From NCBI RefSeq assembly GCF_006715785.1, contig NZ_VFNX01000001.1:6490001-6554000 (forward strand): 64,000 bases of DNA, read 5' to 3'. The notes below the pieces were generated by a model. The model did no database searches and was not told where the DNA came from. It saw only the letters and a program-made list of their open reading frames with translations. The stretch comes from Streptomyces puniciscabiei. GTDB lineage: Bacteria > Actinomycetota > Actinomycetes > Streptomycetales > Streptomycetaceae. Position 1 is the first letter of the stretch; each line of letters starts with the position of its first letter. A program made the position numbers and the translations under genes. Below, one piece after another: positions 1-8,392 of the stretch.

Positions 1-1495
1 GGGCCTGTGCCGGGGTGAGCGCAAGACCGCCGGAGCCGACCTCGGTGTCCAGGCCCTCGTCCAGTGCCCGTGCCCAGCCGTCCGCGTCGACCGCGCCCAG
101 CGCCGCCCACAGCTCGGTATCCGTGGCGGTGGTGCGGGCCAGCAGGAGGTTGTCGCGCAGGGAGCCGACGAAGACGTGGTGCTCCTGGTTGACCAGGGCG
201 ACGTGCGACCGGACGCGTTCCGCCGGCATCCGGGACAGCTCGGCGCCGCCCAGGGTGATCCGGCCGTCGCGGGGTGCGTAGATCCCGGCGAGCAGCCTGC
301 CCAGGGTCGACTTGCCCGCGCCCGAGGGGCCGACCAGGGCCAGGCGGGTGCCCGGGGCGACGTCGAGGGACACCTTGCGCAGCACGTCGACACCCTCGCG
401 GTAGCCGAAGTGGACCCGGTCGGCCCGCAGGTCCCGCCCGTCCGGTGCCAGCGAGCCGTCCCCGGCGTCCGGCTCGATGTCCCGCACACCGACCAGGCGG
501 GCCAGCGACACCTGGGCGACCTGCACCTCGTCGTACCAGCGCAGGATCAGGTTCACCGGGTCGACGAGCATCTGCGCGATGAGCGCACCGGTGGTCAGCT
601 GCCCGACCCCGATCCAGCCGCTCAGGACGAAGGCCCCGCCGACCATGAGGACCGAGCCGAGCACGATGATGTGCACGGCGTTGATGACCGGGAACAGCAC
701 GGACCGCAGCCACAGCGTGTACCGCTCCCAGGAGGTCCACTCCTTGATCCGCCGCTCCGACAGGGCGACGCGACGGGCACCGAGCCGGTGCGCCTCGATG
801 GTGTGACCCGCGTCCACCGTCTCGGCGAGCGCGGCGGCCACGGCCGCGTACCCGGCGGCCTCGGAGCGGTAGCCGGAGGGCGCCCGCCTGAAGTACCACC
901 GGCACCCGGCCACGAGCACCGGCACGGCGAGCAGTACGGCCGCCGCAAGCGGCGGAGCCGTGACGACGAGCCCGCTGAGCAGCAGCAGGGCCCACACGAC
1001 ACCGATCGACAGCTGTGGCACGGCCTCGCGCATCGCGTTGGCCAGGCGGTCGATGTCGGTGGTGATGCGAGAGAGGAGATCGCCCGTCCCTGCCCGTTCC
1101 AGCACGCCCGGCGGCAGGCCGACCGACCTGATGAGGAAGTCCTCGCGCAGGTCGGCCAGCATCCGCTCGCCGAGCATCGCGCCGCGCAGCCGCACCTGCC
1201 GGGTGAACACGGCCTGTACGGCCAGCGCGAGCACGAACAGCCCGGCGGTCAGGCCCAGATGAAGGACCCGAGACCGGTCGGACACCCGCTCGACCAGGCC
1301 GCCGAGCAGGTAGGGACCCACCATGGAGGCGATCACGGCCACCGTGTTGACGCCGATGAGCAGCAGGAACGCCCGGCGGTGCCGACGGAACAGCTCGGTG
1401 ACGTAGACGCGCACGGTCGCGGTCGCGCCGACGGGCAGGGTGGTGGCGGTCGTCGGGGCCGCCGGGTCGTACGCCGGCGGCGCTACGCCGATCAT
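1..1495 (-). CDS. ABC exporter half-transporter A (3' end cut by window edge)
   Basis: This is the permease plus ATPase half of a type IV (MsbA-like) ABC exporter. It runs off the left edge, so the C-terminus is missing. The N-terminal half holds about six membrane helices, followed by a nucleotide-binding domain with a normal Walker A (GPSGAGKST) and a Q-loop (LVNQEHH). The signature motif at 5-19 reads LTPAQ instead of LSGGQ. Walker B and the H-loop lie outside the window. The ATG at 1495 overlaps the stop of the upstream gene (ATGA), so the two are translationally coupled and very probably form a heterodimer. The altered signature pairs logically with the degenerate Walker A of the partner: together they would make one dead ATP site. 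The substrate cannot be told. Confidence 0.9.
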   Translation of the reverse strand, partial: MIGVAPPAYDPAAPTTATTLPVGATATVRVYVTELFRRHRRAFLLLIGVNTVAVIASMVGPYLLGGLVERVSDRSRVLHLGLTAGLFVLALAVQAVFTRQVRLRGAMLGERMLADLREDFLIRSVGLPPGVLERAGTGDLLSRITTDIDRLANAMREAVPQLSIGVVWALLLLSGLVVTAPPLAAAVLLAVPVLVAGCRWYFRRAPSGYRSEAAGYAAVAAALAETVDAGHTIEAHRLGARRVALSERRIKEWTSWERYTLWLRSVLFPVINAVHIIVLGSVLMVGGAFVLSGWIGVGQLTTGALIAQMLVDPVNLILRWYDEVQVAQVSLARLVGVRDIEPDAGDGSLAPDGRDLRADRVHFGYREGVDVLRKVSLDVAPGTRLALVGPSGAGKSTLGRLLAGIYAPRDGRITLGGAELSRMPAERVRSHVALVNQEHHVFVGSLRDNLLLARTTATDTELWAALGAVDADGWARALDEGLDTEVGSGGLALTPAQA

Positions 1496-3297
1496 GCGCT
1501 CTCCTCGATCTCTTCCAGTTCCTGGCCTGCGCCCACCAGGGCGCGCTCGTCGGCCGAGGCCGGCTCGTCGTCCGTCTCCCGGGTGACCACGGCCCGGTAT
1601 CGCGGCTCGCTGTCGACCAGTTCGCGGTGCACGCCGACCGCCACGACCTCGCCCTCATGGACCAGGGCGACCCGGTCCGCGCGGTCGAGCAGCAGCGGGG
1701 AGGAGGTGAACACCACGGTCGTGCGGCCCGAGCGCAGCCGGCGCAGTCCGTCCGCGATCCGTGCCTCGGTGTGCGAGTCGACCGCGGAGGTCGGCTCGTC
1801 CAGCACCAGCACCTCCGGGTCGGTGATCAGCGACCGGGCCAGCGCGAGCCGCTGGCGCTGGCCGCCGGACAGGGACCGCCCGCGCTCGGTGATGCGGGCG
1901 TCCATCGGGTCGGCGGCGTCCAGCGATCCCTGGACGAGCGCGTCCAGGACGTCGCCGCACTGCGCCGCGGCCAGCGCGTCCGCGGCCCGTACGGCTCCCG
2001 AGGCGGGCACGTCGAGCAGCTCGCGCAGCGTGCCGGAGAGCAGCACCGGATCCTTGTCCTGGACGAGGACGGCGGTACGCGCGCTGTCCAGGGGGAGGTT
2101 GTCCAGCGCCACCCCGCCGAGCAGCACCGAACGGCCCGGCTCGGTCGGGTGGCCGCCCAGCCGTTCCGCGAGTCTGCCCGCCGCGTCCGGGTCGCCGCAG
2201 ACCACGGCGGTGAGCCGGCCGGCGGGAGCGAGCAGACCGGTGCCGGGGTCGTACAGGTCGCCGCCCGGCACCTCTGCCTCGAGGGTGCCCTCGGTGGCCG
2301 TGGACCGCTCCAGCGACAGCACGCGGGCCGCCCGTTTGGCCGAGGGGCGCGAGAAGGAGTACGCCATGGCGATCTCCTCGAAGTGCCGCAGCGGGTAGTT
2401 GAGGATCATGACCGCGCTGTAGACGGTGACGAGTTCGCCGACGGTGATGCGGCCCTGCCGGGCCAGGTGGACGCCGTGCCAGACGACGGCGATGAGCAGC
2501 AGTCCGGGCAGCAGCACCTGGACGGCGGAGATCAGCGACCACATCCGGGCGCTGCGCACCGCGGCGTGCCGCACCTCCTGCGAAGCACGGCGGTAGCGGT
2601 CGAGGAACAGCTCCTCGCCGCCGATGCCACGCAGCACCCGCAGCCCGGCGACCGTGTCCGAGGCCAGTTCGGTGGCCCGGCCGGCCTTCTCGCGCTGCAC
2701 ATCGGCGCGGCGCGTCGCCCGGGGCAGCAGCGGCAGCACTGCGAGGGCCACGACGGGCAGTCCCACGGCGACGACCACGCCCAGGGCGGGCTGGTAGACG
2801 AGGAGGGCGACACAGACCACGACGACCGTGAGCGCGGCCGCGGTGAACCGGGAGACGGCCTCGACGAACCAGCCGATCTTCTCGACGTCACCGGTGGAGA
2901 CGGCCACCACTTCGCCGGCCGCGACCCGTCGGGTCAGGGCGGAGCCCAGCTGGGCAGCCTTGCGCGCCAGCAGTTGCTGGACGCGGGCGGCGGCGGTGAT
3001 CCAGTTGGTGACGGCGGCCCGGTGCAGGAAGGTGTCGCCGAGGGCGATTCCCGTGCCGCACAGCAGCATCAGACCACCCGTCAGGGCGAGCTCGGTGCCG
3101 GAGCGCTCGACGACGGCCTCCACGGCCTGACCGACGCAGAAGGGCAGGGCCGAGACGGAGACGAAGTGCAGTATGCCCCAGGCGAGCGACTTCAGCTGTC
3201 CGGCCAGCTGGTTCCGCCCGAGCCACCACAGGAATCGGGGACCCGAACGTGCGTCCGGGACGCCCGGATCGGAGTACGGAAGGTCTTGAATCTGCAT
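1492..3297 (-). CDS. ABC exporter half-transporter B with degenerate Walker A and H-loop
   Basis: 601 residues, first gene of the two-gene exporter operon. The membrane domain covers about residues 30-315 and the nucleotide-binding domain 340-570. The signature LSGGQ (476-480), Walker B with its glutamate (VLVLDEPTS, 496-504), Q-loop (Q413) and D-loop (SAVD) are intact. The Walker A position reads GDPDAAGRL (368-376), with no GK[ST], and the H-loop histidine is replaced (FTSSP, about 530-534). This half should therefore not use its own P-loop but should supply LSGGQ to the partner. The reading frame stays open far upstream, but that extension would run into the divergent gene at 3550. The ATG at 3297 gives the usual length for the family; no strong ribosome site is seen before it. 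Confidence 0.9.
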   Translation of the reverse strand: MQIQDLPYSDPGVPDARSGPRFLWWLGRNQLAGQLKSLAWGILHFVSVSALPFCVGQAVEAVVERSGTELALTGGLMLLCGTGIALGDTFLHRAAVTNWITAAARVQQLLARKAAQLGSALTRRVAAGEVVAVSTGDVEKIGWFVEAVSRFTAAALTVVVVCVALLVYQPALGVVVAVGLPVVALAVLPLLPRATRRADVQREKAGRATELASDTVAGLRVLRGIGGEELFLDRYRRASQEVRHAAVRSARMWSLISAVQVLLPGLLLIAVVWHGVHLARQGRITVGELVTVYSAVMILNYPLRHFEEIAMAYSFSRPSAKRAARVLSLERSTATEGTLEAEVPGGDLYDPGTGLLAPAGRLTAVVCGDPDAAGRLAERLGGHPTEPGRSVLLGGVALDNLPLDSARTAVLVQDKDPVLLSGTLRELLDVPASGAVRAADALAAAQCGDVLDALVQGSLDAADPMDARITERGRSLSGGQRQRLALARSLITDPEVLVLDEPTSAVDSHTEARIADGLRRLRSGRTTVVFTSSPLLLDRADRVALVHEGEVVAVGVHRELVDSEPRYRAVVTRETDDEPASADERALVGAGQELEEIEESA

Positions 3298-3549
3298 GAC
3301 GTCCCAGTTGCTCGTGTCAGGAGGGAAGGGGTGACGAGGGGATGGGGTGAAGGGAGGACGGGAGAGGAGCGGTGACAAGCCGTGAAAGGTTCGCGTCGCC
3401 GAGTGGTGGATTTCAAACGGTTTTCCCGACGGAGCGGCGAAATCCACCGGCTTCCGGCCACTGGCCGGGCGGTCGACGGAGCGCGAGGCCGTCACCCGAA
3501 TGTCCAGAAGATCGCACAAACACCCGTTATGTGATGCCACGATGGGTGC

Positions 3550-4311
3550 GTGCGGATCCAGAGTGTGCGGCGAATGGCGGTCGCGGTGACGGCTTTTGGA
3601 ACTCTGCTGGCGACTCTGTCGGCGTGCGGCACGGGCACCTCCGGGCCGGCCCGCGCCGGCGGGGCGACGGGTTCGCGCGGCGAGGCCGGGTCGAGCCCGT
3701 CGGTGCCGGCCCTCCCCACGGCCGACCCGACCCGCATCCCGGGCGTCGGTCACCGGCTCTACCGGCAGATCCCACGTGACTCGGACCAGGTCGTCGTGGT
3801 GTATGGCGAGGCCGAGGACTCGGCCGACTCCACGGTCGTGCTGTACACCCGGGAGGGCGCGCAGTGGCGGCCGGTGGCCGACTGGCCGGGGCACAACGGC
3901 CGGTACGGCTGGACCACGGACCATCACATGGGTGACGAGCGCAGTCCCGTCGGCGTGTTCGGTCTCTCCGACGCGGGGGGTGTGCTCGGCAACCCCGGCA
4001 CCCGGCTGCCGTACGACCAGGACGAGGGCGCCTACGCGCCGCCGAACGACTGGGACGAGGCGCACCAGCACGACTTCGACTACGTCATCGCCATCGACTA
4101 CAACCGTCTCCCGGGCACCCCGCCGCACGACCCCACGCGCCCGGAGGGCGACGACAAGGGCGGCGGCATCTGGCTGCATCTCGACCACGGCGACGGCACG
4201 TCCGCGTGCGTCAGCGTGTCCAAGGACGCCATGGAGTACCTGCTGCGCACGCTGGACCCGGTCCGGCACCCCGTGATGGTGATGGGCGACCGGGCGGAAC
4301 TGCGCGCCTGA
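3550..4311 (+). CDS. Secreted lipoprotein with L,D-transpeptidase-like domain
   Basis: 253 residues. A basic start and hydrophobic stretch end in a lipobox (LSAC, C26), which predicts a membrane-anchored lipoprotein, followed by a Gly/Ala/Ser-rich linker. The C-terminal part (about 75-250) resembles the YkuD-type L,D-transpeptidase-like fold. It has a conserved histidine run and then a cysteine in the order H210..HG213-214..AC220, where the family carries HG and SxGC. Such enzymes cross-link peptidoglycan stem peptides or act as related hydrolases. The motif is not fully canonical (AC rather than GC), so activity is inferred. The GTG at 3550 has no clear ribosome site; the ATG at 3574 is possible but would shorten the basic region of the signal peptide. 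The gene is divergent from the ABC exporter. Confidence 0.72.
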   Translation: MRIQSVRRMAVAVTAFGTLLATLSACGTGTSGPARAGGATGSRGEAGSSPSVPALPTADPTRIPGVGHRLYRQIPRDSDQVVVVYGEAEDSADSTVVLYTREGAQWRPVADWPGHNGRYGWTTDHHMGDERSPVGVFGLSDAGGVLGNPGTRLPYDQDEGAYAPPNDWDEAHQHDFDYVIAIDYNRLPGTPPHDPTRPEGDDKGGGIWLHLDHGDGTSACVSVSKDAMEYLLRTLDPVRHPVMVMGDRAELRA

Positions 4312-4495
4312 ACGCACCGCCGCGTTGGCGCCGTCCGGCGGCCAGGACAGGCCCGGCCCCGATGGGGGCGGCTGGGCGCCGACGCACACGATGAGCGACT
4401 CCGCGCCGACGCGGCCGACGCGCCCGACGTACGATCGCGCCGTTGTTCCCGAGGCGTCATTGCGCCGGGTCCCGACTGGCCGTAGAACACCGGCC

Positions 4496-6106
4496 ATGAG
4501 AAGACGGATAGTCATGTCCATGCTTGCCGGAGCGACCCTCCTGGCGAGTGCGCTCTTCGGCACCGGAGCCGCTACGGCCCAAGCGGCCGATGTTCCAGCC
4601 GAGTTCGGTACCGATTGGCACGACCCGGTCACCGCGGCGCCGCCCGTCGAGCGGCCGCACACCAAGTCGTGCCAGGTCACCCTCGCCGACGCCCAGTTCC
4701 GCGACTTCACGCCGTACCGGGGCGCGTACACCCCGCCCCAGGGCTGCGGCGACCACTGGAGCAAGGTCGTGCTGCGACTCGACGGCAAGGTGAAGGGCCG
4801 TCAGTACGACCGCCTCGGCTATCTGCACGTCGGCGGGGTCGAGATCCTGCGCACCTCCACCCCGGAGCCCTCGCCCGACGGCATCGCATGGCACGTCGAG
4901 AAGGACGTCACCCGCTACAGCGACACCTTCCGCAGCCCGCAGGACGTCGAGATGCTGATCGGCAACGTCGTGGACGACACCTACACAGGCGTCATCGACG
5001 TGCACGTCACCCTGACCTTCTACGCCGGCCGCCCCACGCAGCGGACCCCCGACCGCGTGCTCACCCTCGCCGACACGCCCGGCGGCACGACCCTCACCAC
5101 CCCGCGCAACAGCGAGCGGATCGTCGCCGAGGTCTACGCGACCGGTTCGGGCGGCGGCTGCGAGGAGTTCTGGTACCTGACCGTGGCCGACCCGGCGTCG
5201 TACTCCTGCAAGGCCGATCACGGCCCGTACCGCGAGGTGCAGATCAAGGTCGACGGCCAACTCGCGGGAATCGCCGCGCCGTTCCCGAACGTCTGGACCG
5301 GCGGCTGGTCCAACCCCTTCCTCTGGTACGTCATTCCGGCGCCGGGCGCCTTCGACGTCCGGCCGATCGAATACGACCTCACGCCTTTCGCGGGCCTGCT
5401 CGACGACGGGCGCCCGCACCGCGTCGAGGTCTCCGTCGTCGGAGTGCCAGCGGGCCAGTCGGGCTGGAGCGCACCGGTGAACGTCCTGGTCTGGCAGGAC
5501 GCGTACCGCTCCCACCTGACGGGGGCGCTCACCGGGAACAGGGCGACGGACATCGCCAACTCCTCCGTCTACACGCCCGGTACCGAGAACCGCGTGAACA
5601 CCGAGGCCGGACACCGGCTCACCGTGTCCGGCTACCTCGACACCTCGCACGGCCGCGTGACCACCACCGTCACCCGGACGCTCGCCAACACCTCCGTCCA
5701 CCGCTGGACCGACGGCGAGAACACCGACGGACTGGACGCGACCTGGTCCGACGACCAGACGGTCACCGTAGGCGGCCACGGTCCCGCCCGGACCACGCAC
5801 ACCGACCGGACGTACACGATGCACGGCGCGACGACCGTCGGCACGGACGACAGGCTGCGCACTGTCCTGACGCTCGGCGACCGCGCGTCGGTCGTGGAAC
5901 TACGAGAGGGCCGGCGCATCGCGTGGTCCCGGCTCGACGACACCTACAGCGGTGACGCGGCGTACACCATCAACGTCCCGCGCGACCAGCGGCATGCGGT
6001 CGGCACGTCGAGCGAGCGCTATCGGCTGTACGGCTCCGACGGCTGCTACGACCGTTCGCTGACCACGGTTCAGGGAGTGCTGACGGAGGATCGCGAGCGC
6101 TGCTGA
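4496..6106 (+). CDS. Secreted PNGase A-like protein (peptide-N4-asparagine amidase A family)
   Basis: 536 residues. The signal peptide (residues 1 to about 30) has an Arg-rich start (MRRR), a hydrophobic core and an AQA cleavage site. The mature part opens with EFGTDWHDP and carries the conserved block around residues 107-145 (YLHVGGVEILRTSTPEP, then GIAWHVEKDVTRYS). I recognise these as the peptide-N4-(N-acetyl-beta-glucosaminyl)asparagine amidase A family, which removes N-glycans from glycoproteins. A secreted form suggests use of plant or fungal glycoproteins. Six or more cysteines suggest disulfides in the exported protein. The ATG at 4496 is chosen because the signal peptide begins there; upstream in-frame sequence is not protein-like. 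No Shine-Dalgarno is visible, and GGCCG/CGGCC arms flank the nucleotides just before the start. Confidence 0.8.
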   Translation: MRRRIVMSMLAGATLLASALFGTGAATAQAADVPAEFGTDWHDPVTAAPPVERPHTKSCQVTLADAQFRDFTPYRGAYTPPQGCGDHWSKVVLRLDGKVKGRQYDRLGYLHVGGVEILRTSTPEPSPDGIAWHVEKDVTRYSDTFRSPQDVEMLIGNVVDDTYTGVIDVHVTLTFYAGRPTQRTPDRVLTLADTPGGTTLTTPRNSERIVAEVYATGSGGGCEEFWYLTVADPASYSCKADHGPYREVQIKVDGQLAGIAAPFPNVWTGGWSNPFLWYVIPAPGAFDVRPIEYDLTPFAGLLDDGRPHRVEVSVVGVPAGQSGWSAPVNVLVWQDAYRSHLTGALTGNRATDIANSSVYTPGTENRVNTEAGHRLTVSGYLDTSHGRVTTTVTRTLANTSVHRWTDGENTDGLDATWSDDQTVTVGGHGPARTTHTDRTYTMHGATTVGTDDRLRTVLTLGDRASVVELREGRRIAWSRLDDTYSGDAAYTINVPRDQRHAVGTSSERYRLYGSDGCYDRSLTTVQGVLTEDRERC

Positions 6107-6204
6107 GCACGGCGCGATGTCAGGTGCGCCACGCGGCGGGTGATTTACACGGCTGTGACACGGGCGTCTCCATGGGGATCAACAACGCCTCCAGAGTGAT
6201 CGAC

Positions 6205-6222
6205 GCGGAAACTGCTTTCCGC
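6205..6222. promoter_or_regulatory. Perfect palindrome upstream of dctA (candidate operator)
   Basis: GCGGAAA and TTTCCGC form 7-bp perfect arms around a CTGC loop, about 56 nt before the chosen dctA start. The surrounding gap (6107-6277) holds no gene. A DNA-binding site for a regulator of dicarboxylate uptake is the simplest reading. A short RNA hairpin in the leader is the alternative. Confidence 0.45.
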
Positions 6223-6277
6223 ATCACAGAAGTCCCGTCCGGCTTCCGTGAGTCGACGTCCCCTTCCAGGAGTGCCC

Positions 6278-7654
6278 GTGCCGCAGTCCGTACCGTCCCT
6301 GCCGCGACGCGTCGCACGCATACTGCGTACCTCCCTCTTCGCGCAGGTCGCCTGTGCGCTCGTGCTCGGCATCGTCGTCGGGAAGCTGTGGCCCGGCGTG
6401 GCCACGGACCTTCAGCCGCTCGGTGACGGTTTCACCCGGCTCATCAAGACGATAATCTCCCCGCTGGTGTTCTGTGTTGTCGTCGTCGGCATCGCCAAGG
6501 CCGGTGATCTGAAGGCGTTCGGCCGGATCGGGCTCAAGGCCCTGATCTGGTTCGAGGTCGCGAGCACGGCGGCCCTGATCATCGGCCTGATCGCCGCCAA
6601 CGTCGTCCGGCCCGGCTCCGGCATGCACGTCGACCCGTCCGCGCTGAGCGCCAAGGCGGTCGACGCGAAGACGGGCGGCGGCTCGCTGCCCACGACGACC
6701 GAGTTCATCGTAAATGCGCTGCCCACCAGTTTCATCGGCGCCTTCGCCGAGAACTCCCTGCTCCAGGTGCTCGTCCTGGCCTGCCTGGTGGGCGCCGCGC
6801 TGCTGCACCTCGGGCACACCAAGGTGCCGCAGGTGCTGCCCGCCGTCGAGCAGGCCCAGGAGGTCATCTTCGCTATCGTCGGCTTCGTCATGCGACTGGC
6901 GCCGATCGCGGTGTTCGGCGCGATGGCCGTCCTGATCGGCCAGTACGGGCTCGGTGTGATCGAGACGTGCGCCGAGCTGATCATCCTGTGCTACGTGGCC
7001 GCGGCGCTGTTCATCGTGCTGCTCGCCGTCGCCCTGCGCATGCTCACCGGGCTCAGCCTGTGGAAGTTCCTGCGCTACATCCGCGAGGAGATGCTGCTCG
7101 CGCTCGGCACCGCCTCCACCGAGTCGGTCATGCCGCGCGTGATGCAGAAGCTGCGCAAGGCCGGCGCTCGCGACGACGCGGTGGGCCTGGTGCTGCCGAC
7201 GGGCTACTCCTTCAACCTCGACGGCGCCTCGCTCTACCTCTCCATCGGCACGCTCTTCATCGCCCAGGCGGTGGGCGTCGACCTCGGCCCGGGCCGCCAG
7301 ATCACGGTGATCCTCGTGCTGATGCTGACCAGCAAGGGCATGGCGGGCGTGCCCGGTTCGGCCTTCCTCGCGCTGTCCGCGACCGCGACCTCGCTGGGTG
7401 TCGTCCCGGCCGGAGCGGTCGCCCTGCTGCTCGGCGTCGACCGGATCATGGACTCCATGCGGGTCACCACCAACCTGCTCGGCAACTGCGTCGCCGTGTT
7501 CGCGGTCTCGCGCTGGGAGGGCGCGCTGGACATCGCGCGGGCGAAGAAGGTGCTGGACGGGGAGATCGCGTCCATACCCGACGAGGGTCAGGGGTCGGAG
7601 CCCGCAGTCGGGGTACGGCCGGCCGCCAAGGAGCCCGCGCCGGAAGCGCGCTGA
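6278..7654 (+). CDS. dctA: C4-dicarboxylate:cation symporter DctA
   Basis: 458 residues, the normal length for the DAACS family (glutamate and C4-dicarboxylate carriers). It takes up succinate, fumarate and malate with protons or sodium. Visible family marks are a serine-rich loop (GTASTES), the substrate-binding segment with NLDGASLY, the re-entrant loop MAGVPGSAFLAL and the last helix block DRIMDSMRVTTNLLGN. About eight hydrophobic helices fit the fold. An AGGAG at 6268-6272 sits 5 nt before the GTG at 6278, which decides the start over GTG codons at 6248 and 6272. The end overlaps the first of three short tandem repeats, and a strong hairpin follows. Confidence 0.93.
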   Translation: MPQSVPSLPRRVARILRTSLFAQVACALVLGIVVGKLWPGVATDLQPLGDGFTRLIKTIISPLVFCVVVVGIAKAGDLKAFGRIGLKALIWFEVASTAALIIGLIAANVVRPGSGMHVDPSALSAKAVDAKTGGGSLPTTTEFIVNALPTSFIGAFAENSLLQVLVLACLVGAALLHLGHTKVPQVLPAVEQAQEVIFAIVGFVMRLAPIAVFGAMAVLIGQYGLGVIETCAELIILCYVAAALFIVLLAVALRMLTGLSLWKFLRYIREEMLLALGTASTESVMPRVMQKLRKAGARDDAVGLVLPTGYSFNLDGASLYLSIGTLFIAQAVGVDLGPGRQITVILVLMLTSKGMAGVPGSAFLALSATATSLGVVPAGAVALLLGVDRIMDSMRVTTNLLGNCVAVFAVSRWEGALDIARAKKVLDGEIASIPDEGQGSEPAVGVRPAAKEPAPEAR

Positions 7655-7747
7655 CCGTCGAGAGCTCGCTCCGCAACGTCGGCTGAGCGTCGAGGAACTC
7701 GTTCTGCAACGTCGGCTGAGCGTCGAGGAGCTTGCTCCACACGTGGG
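7651..7747. repeat. Three imperfect 32-33 bp tandem repeats at the dctA 3' end
   Basis: Three copies begin at 7651, 7683 and 7716. Each opens CTGA(C/G)CGTCGAG and ends near AACGTCGG, or the variant CACGTGGG in the last copy. The first copy includes the dctA stop codon. Two copies contain small GAGC..GCTC hairpins. The repeats lie between the carrier gene and its terminator, so they would be part of the 3' untranslated RNA. Confidence 0.7.
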
Positions 7748-7758
7748 TGATCGCAAAC

Positions 7759-7800
7759 CGGCGGGCCGTGCGTGCACCGAGGGCGGTGTGCGGCCCGCCG
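7759..7800. terminator. Hairpin terminator between convergent dctA and marR
   Basis: Perfect 10-bp arms CGGCGGGCCG (7759-7768) and CGGCCCGCCG (7791-7800), with a small inner CACC..GGTG stem. There is no U-tract, which is usual for actinomycetes. Its position between two genes that end toward each other suggests it serves both. Confidence 0.7.
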
Positions 7801-7829
7801 CGCTGTACACGGAGCCCGGTGCGCCGCGT

Positions 7830-8279
7830 TCAGCAGCGCTGGCCGCCGTCCCCCTCGATGAGGGTGTCCAGCAGCACGCCGAGCACCTGGCGCTCCTTCT
7901 CCGTCAGCGGAGCGAGGATCTCCTCGGCCGCCGAGCGGCGTGCGCCGCGCAGTTCGCGCAGGGTCGTGCGCCCTTCGTCCGTCAGCTCGATCCGGGTCAC
8001 CCGTCGGTTCGCCGGATCCGCCACCCGCCGTACCTTCCCGCTCGCCTCCAGCCCGTCGACCAGCGTCGTCACCGCGCGCGGCACCACCTCCAGGCGCTCG
8101 GCGAGGTCGGCCATGCGCGGCGGCGAGGCGTAGTGCGCGAGGGTGCGCAGCAGCCGGGACTGGGCCGGGGTGACGCCCAGGTCGTGCCGTTCCAGATGGC
8201 GTTTCTGGATGCGGTGCACCCGGCGGGTCAGCCGCAGCAACTGCTCGGCGAGCAGGCCGTCGGAATCGGGGGTGGTCAT
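7830..8279 (-). CDS. MarR family transcriptional regulator
   Basis: 149 residues, normal MarR length. The winged-helix core lies around residues 35-105: LGVTPAQSRLLRTL, then MADLAERLEVVPRAVTTLVDGLE as the helix-turn-helix, then a wing with DPANRRVTRIELTDEGR. Flanking N- and C-terminal helices would form the dimer. It is divergent from the ABC exporter at 8393 with a 113-bp gap that holds a clear palindrome. This arrangement is classical for a ligand-responsive repressor of an efflux pump and of itself. The ATG at 8279 lies just after the palindrome-containing gap and no better start is seen. Confidence 0.92.
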   Translation of the reverse strand: MTTPDSDGLLAEQLLRLTRRVHRIQKRHLERHDLGVTPAQSRLLRTLAHYASPPRMADLAERLEVVPRAVTTLVDGLEASGKVRRVADPANRRVTRIELTDEGRTTLRELRGARRSAAEEILAPLTEKERQVLGVLLDTLIEGDGGQRC

Positions 8280-8304
8280 GCGGGAACAATATCAGGATGC
8301 CGTT

Positions 8305-8327
8305 CATTGTGAGTATAGGTAACAATG
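8305..8327. promoter_or_regulatory. Probable MarR operator in the divergent gap
   Basis: CATTGT (8305-8310) and ACAATG (8322-8327) are perfect inverted arms of a 23-bp site, in an unusually AT-rich patch between marR and the exporter gene. The size and symmetry fit a MarR dimer. A TATAGG-like -10 lies inside the site, so binding would block transcription. Confidence 0.75.
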
Positions 8328-8392
8328 AGCTACGATCCGTTCGTCATCGTCGGCCGACCCCGGCCGACGCCCGTTCACCTCCGTAGGAGCCC

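Noticed and set aside
176..2398. A 740-codon open frame on the plus strand opposite the ABC exporter genes
   Set aside because: It is the mirror of a high-GC coding strand. Its translation is Arg/Gly/Asp-rich without domains, while the minus strand encodes clear ABC motifs.
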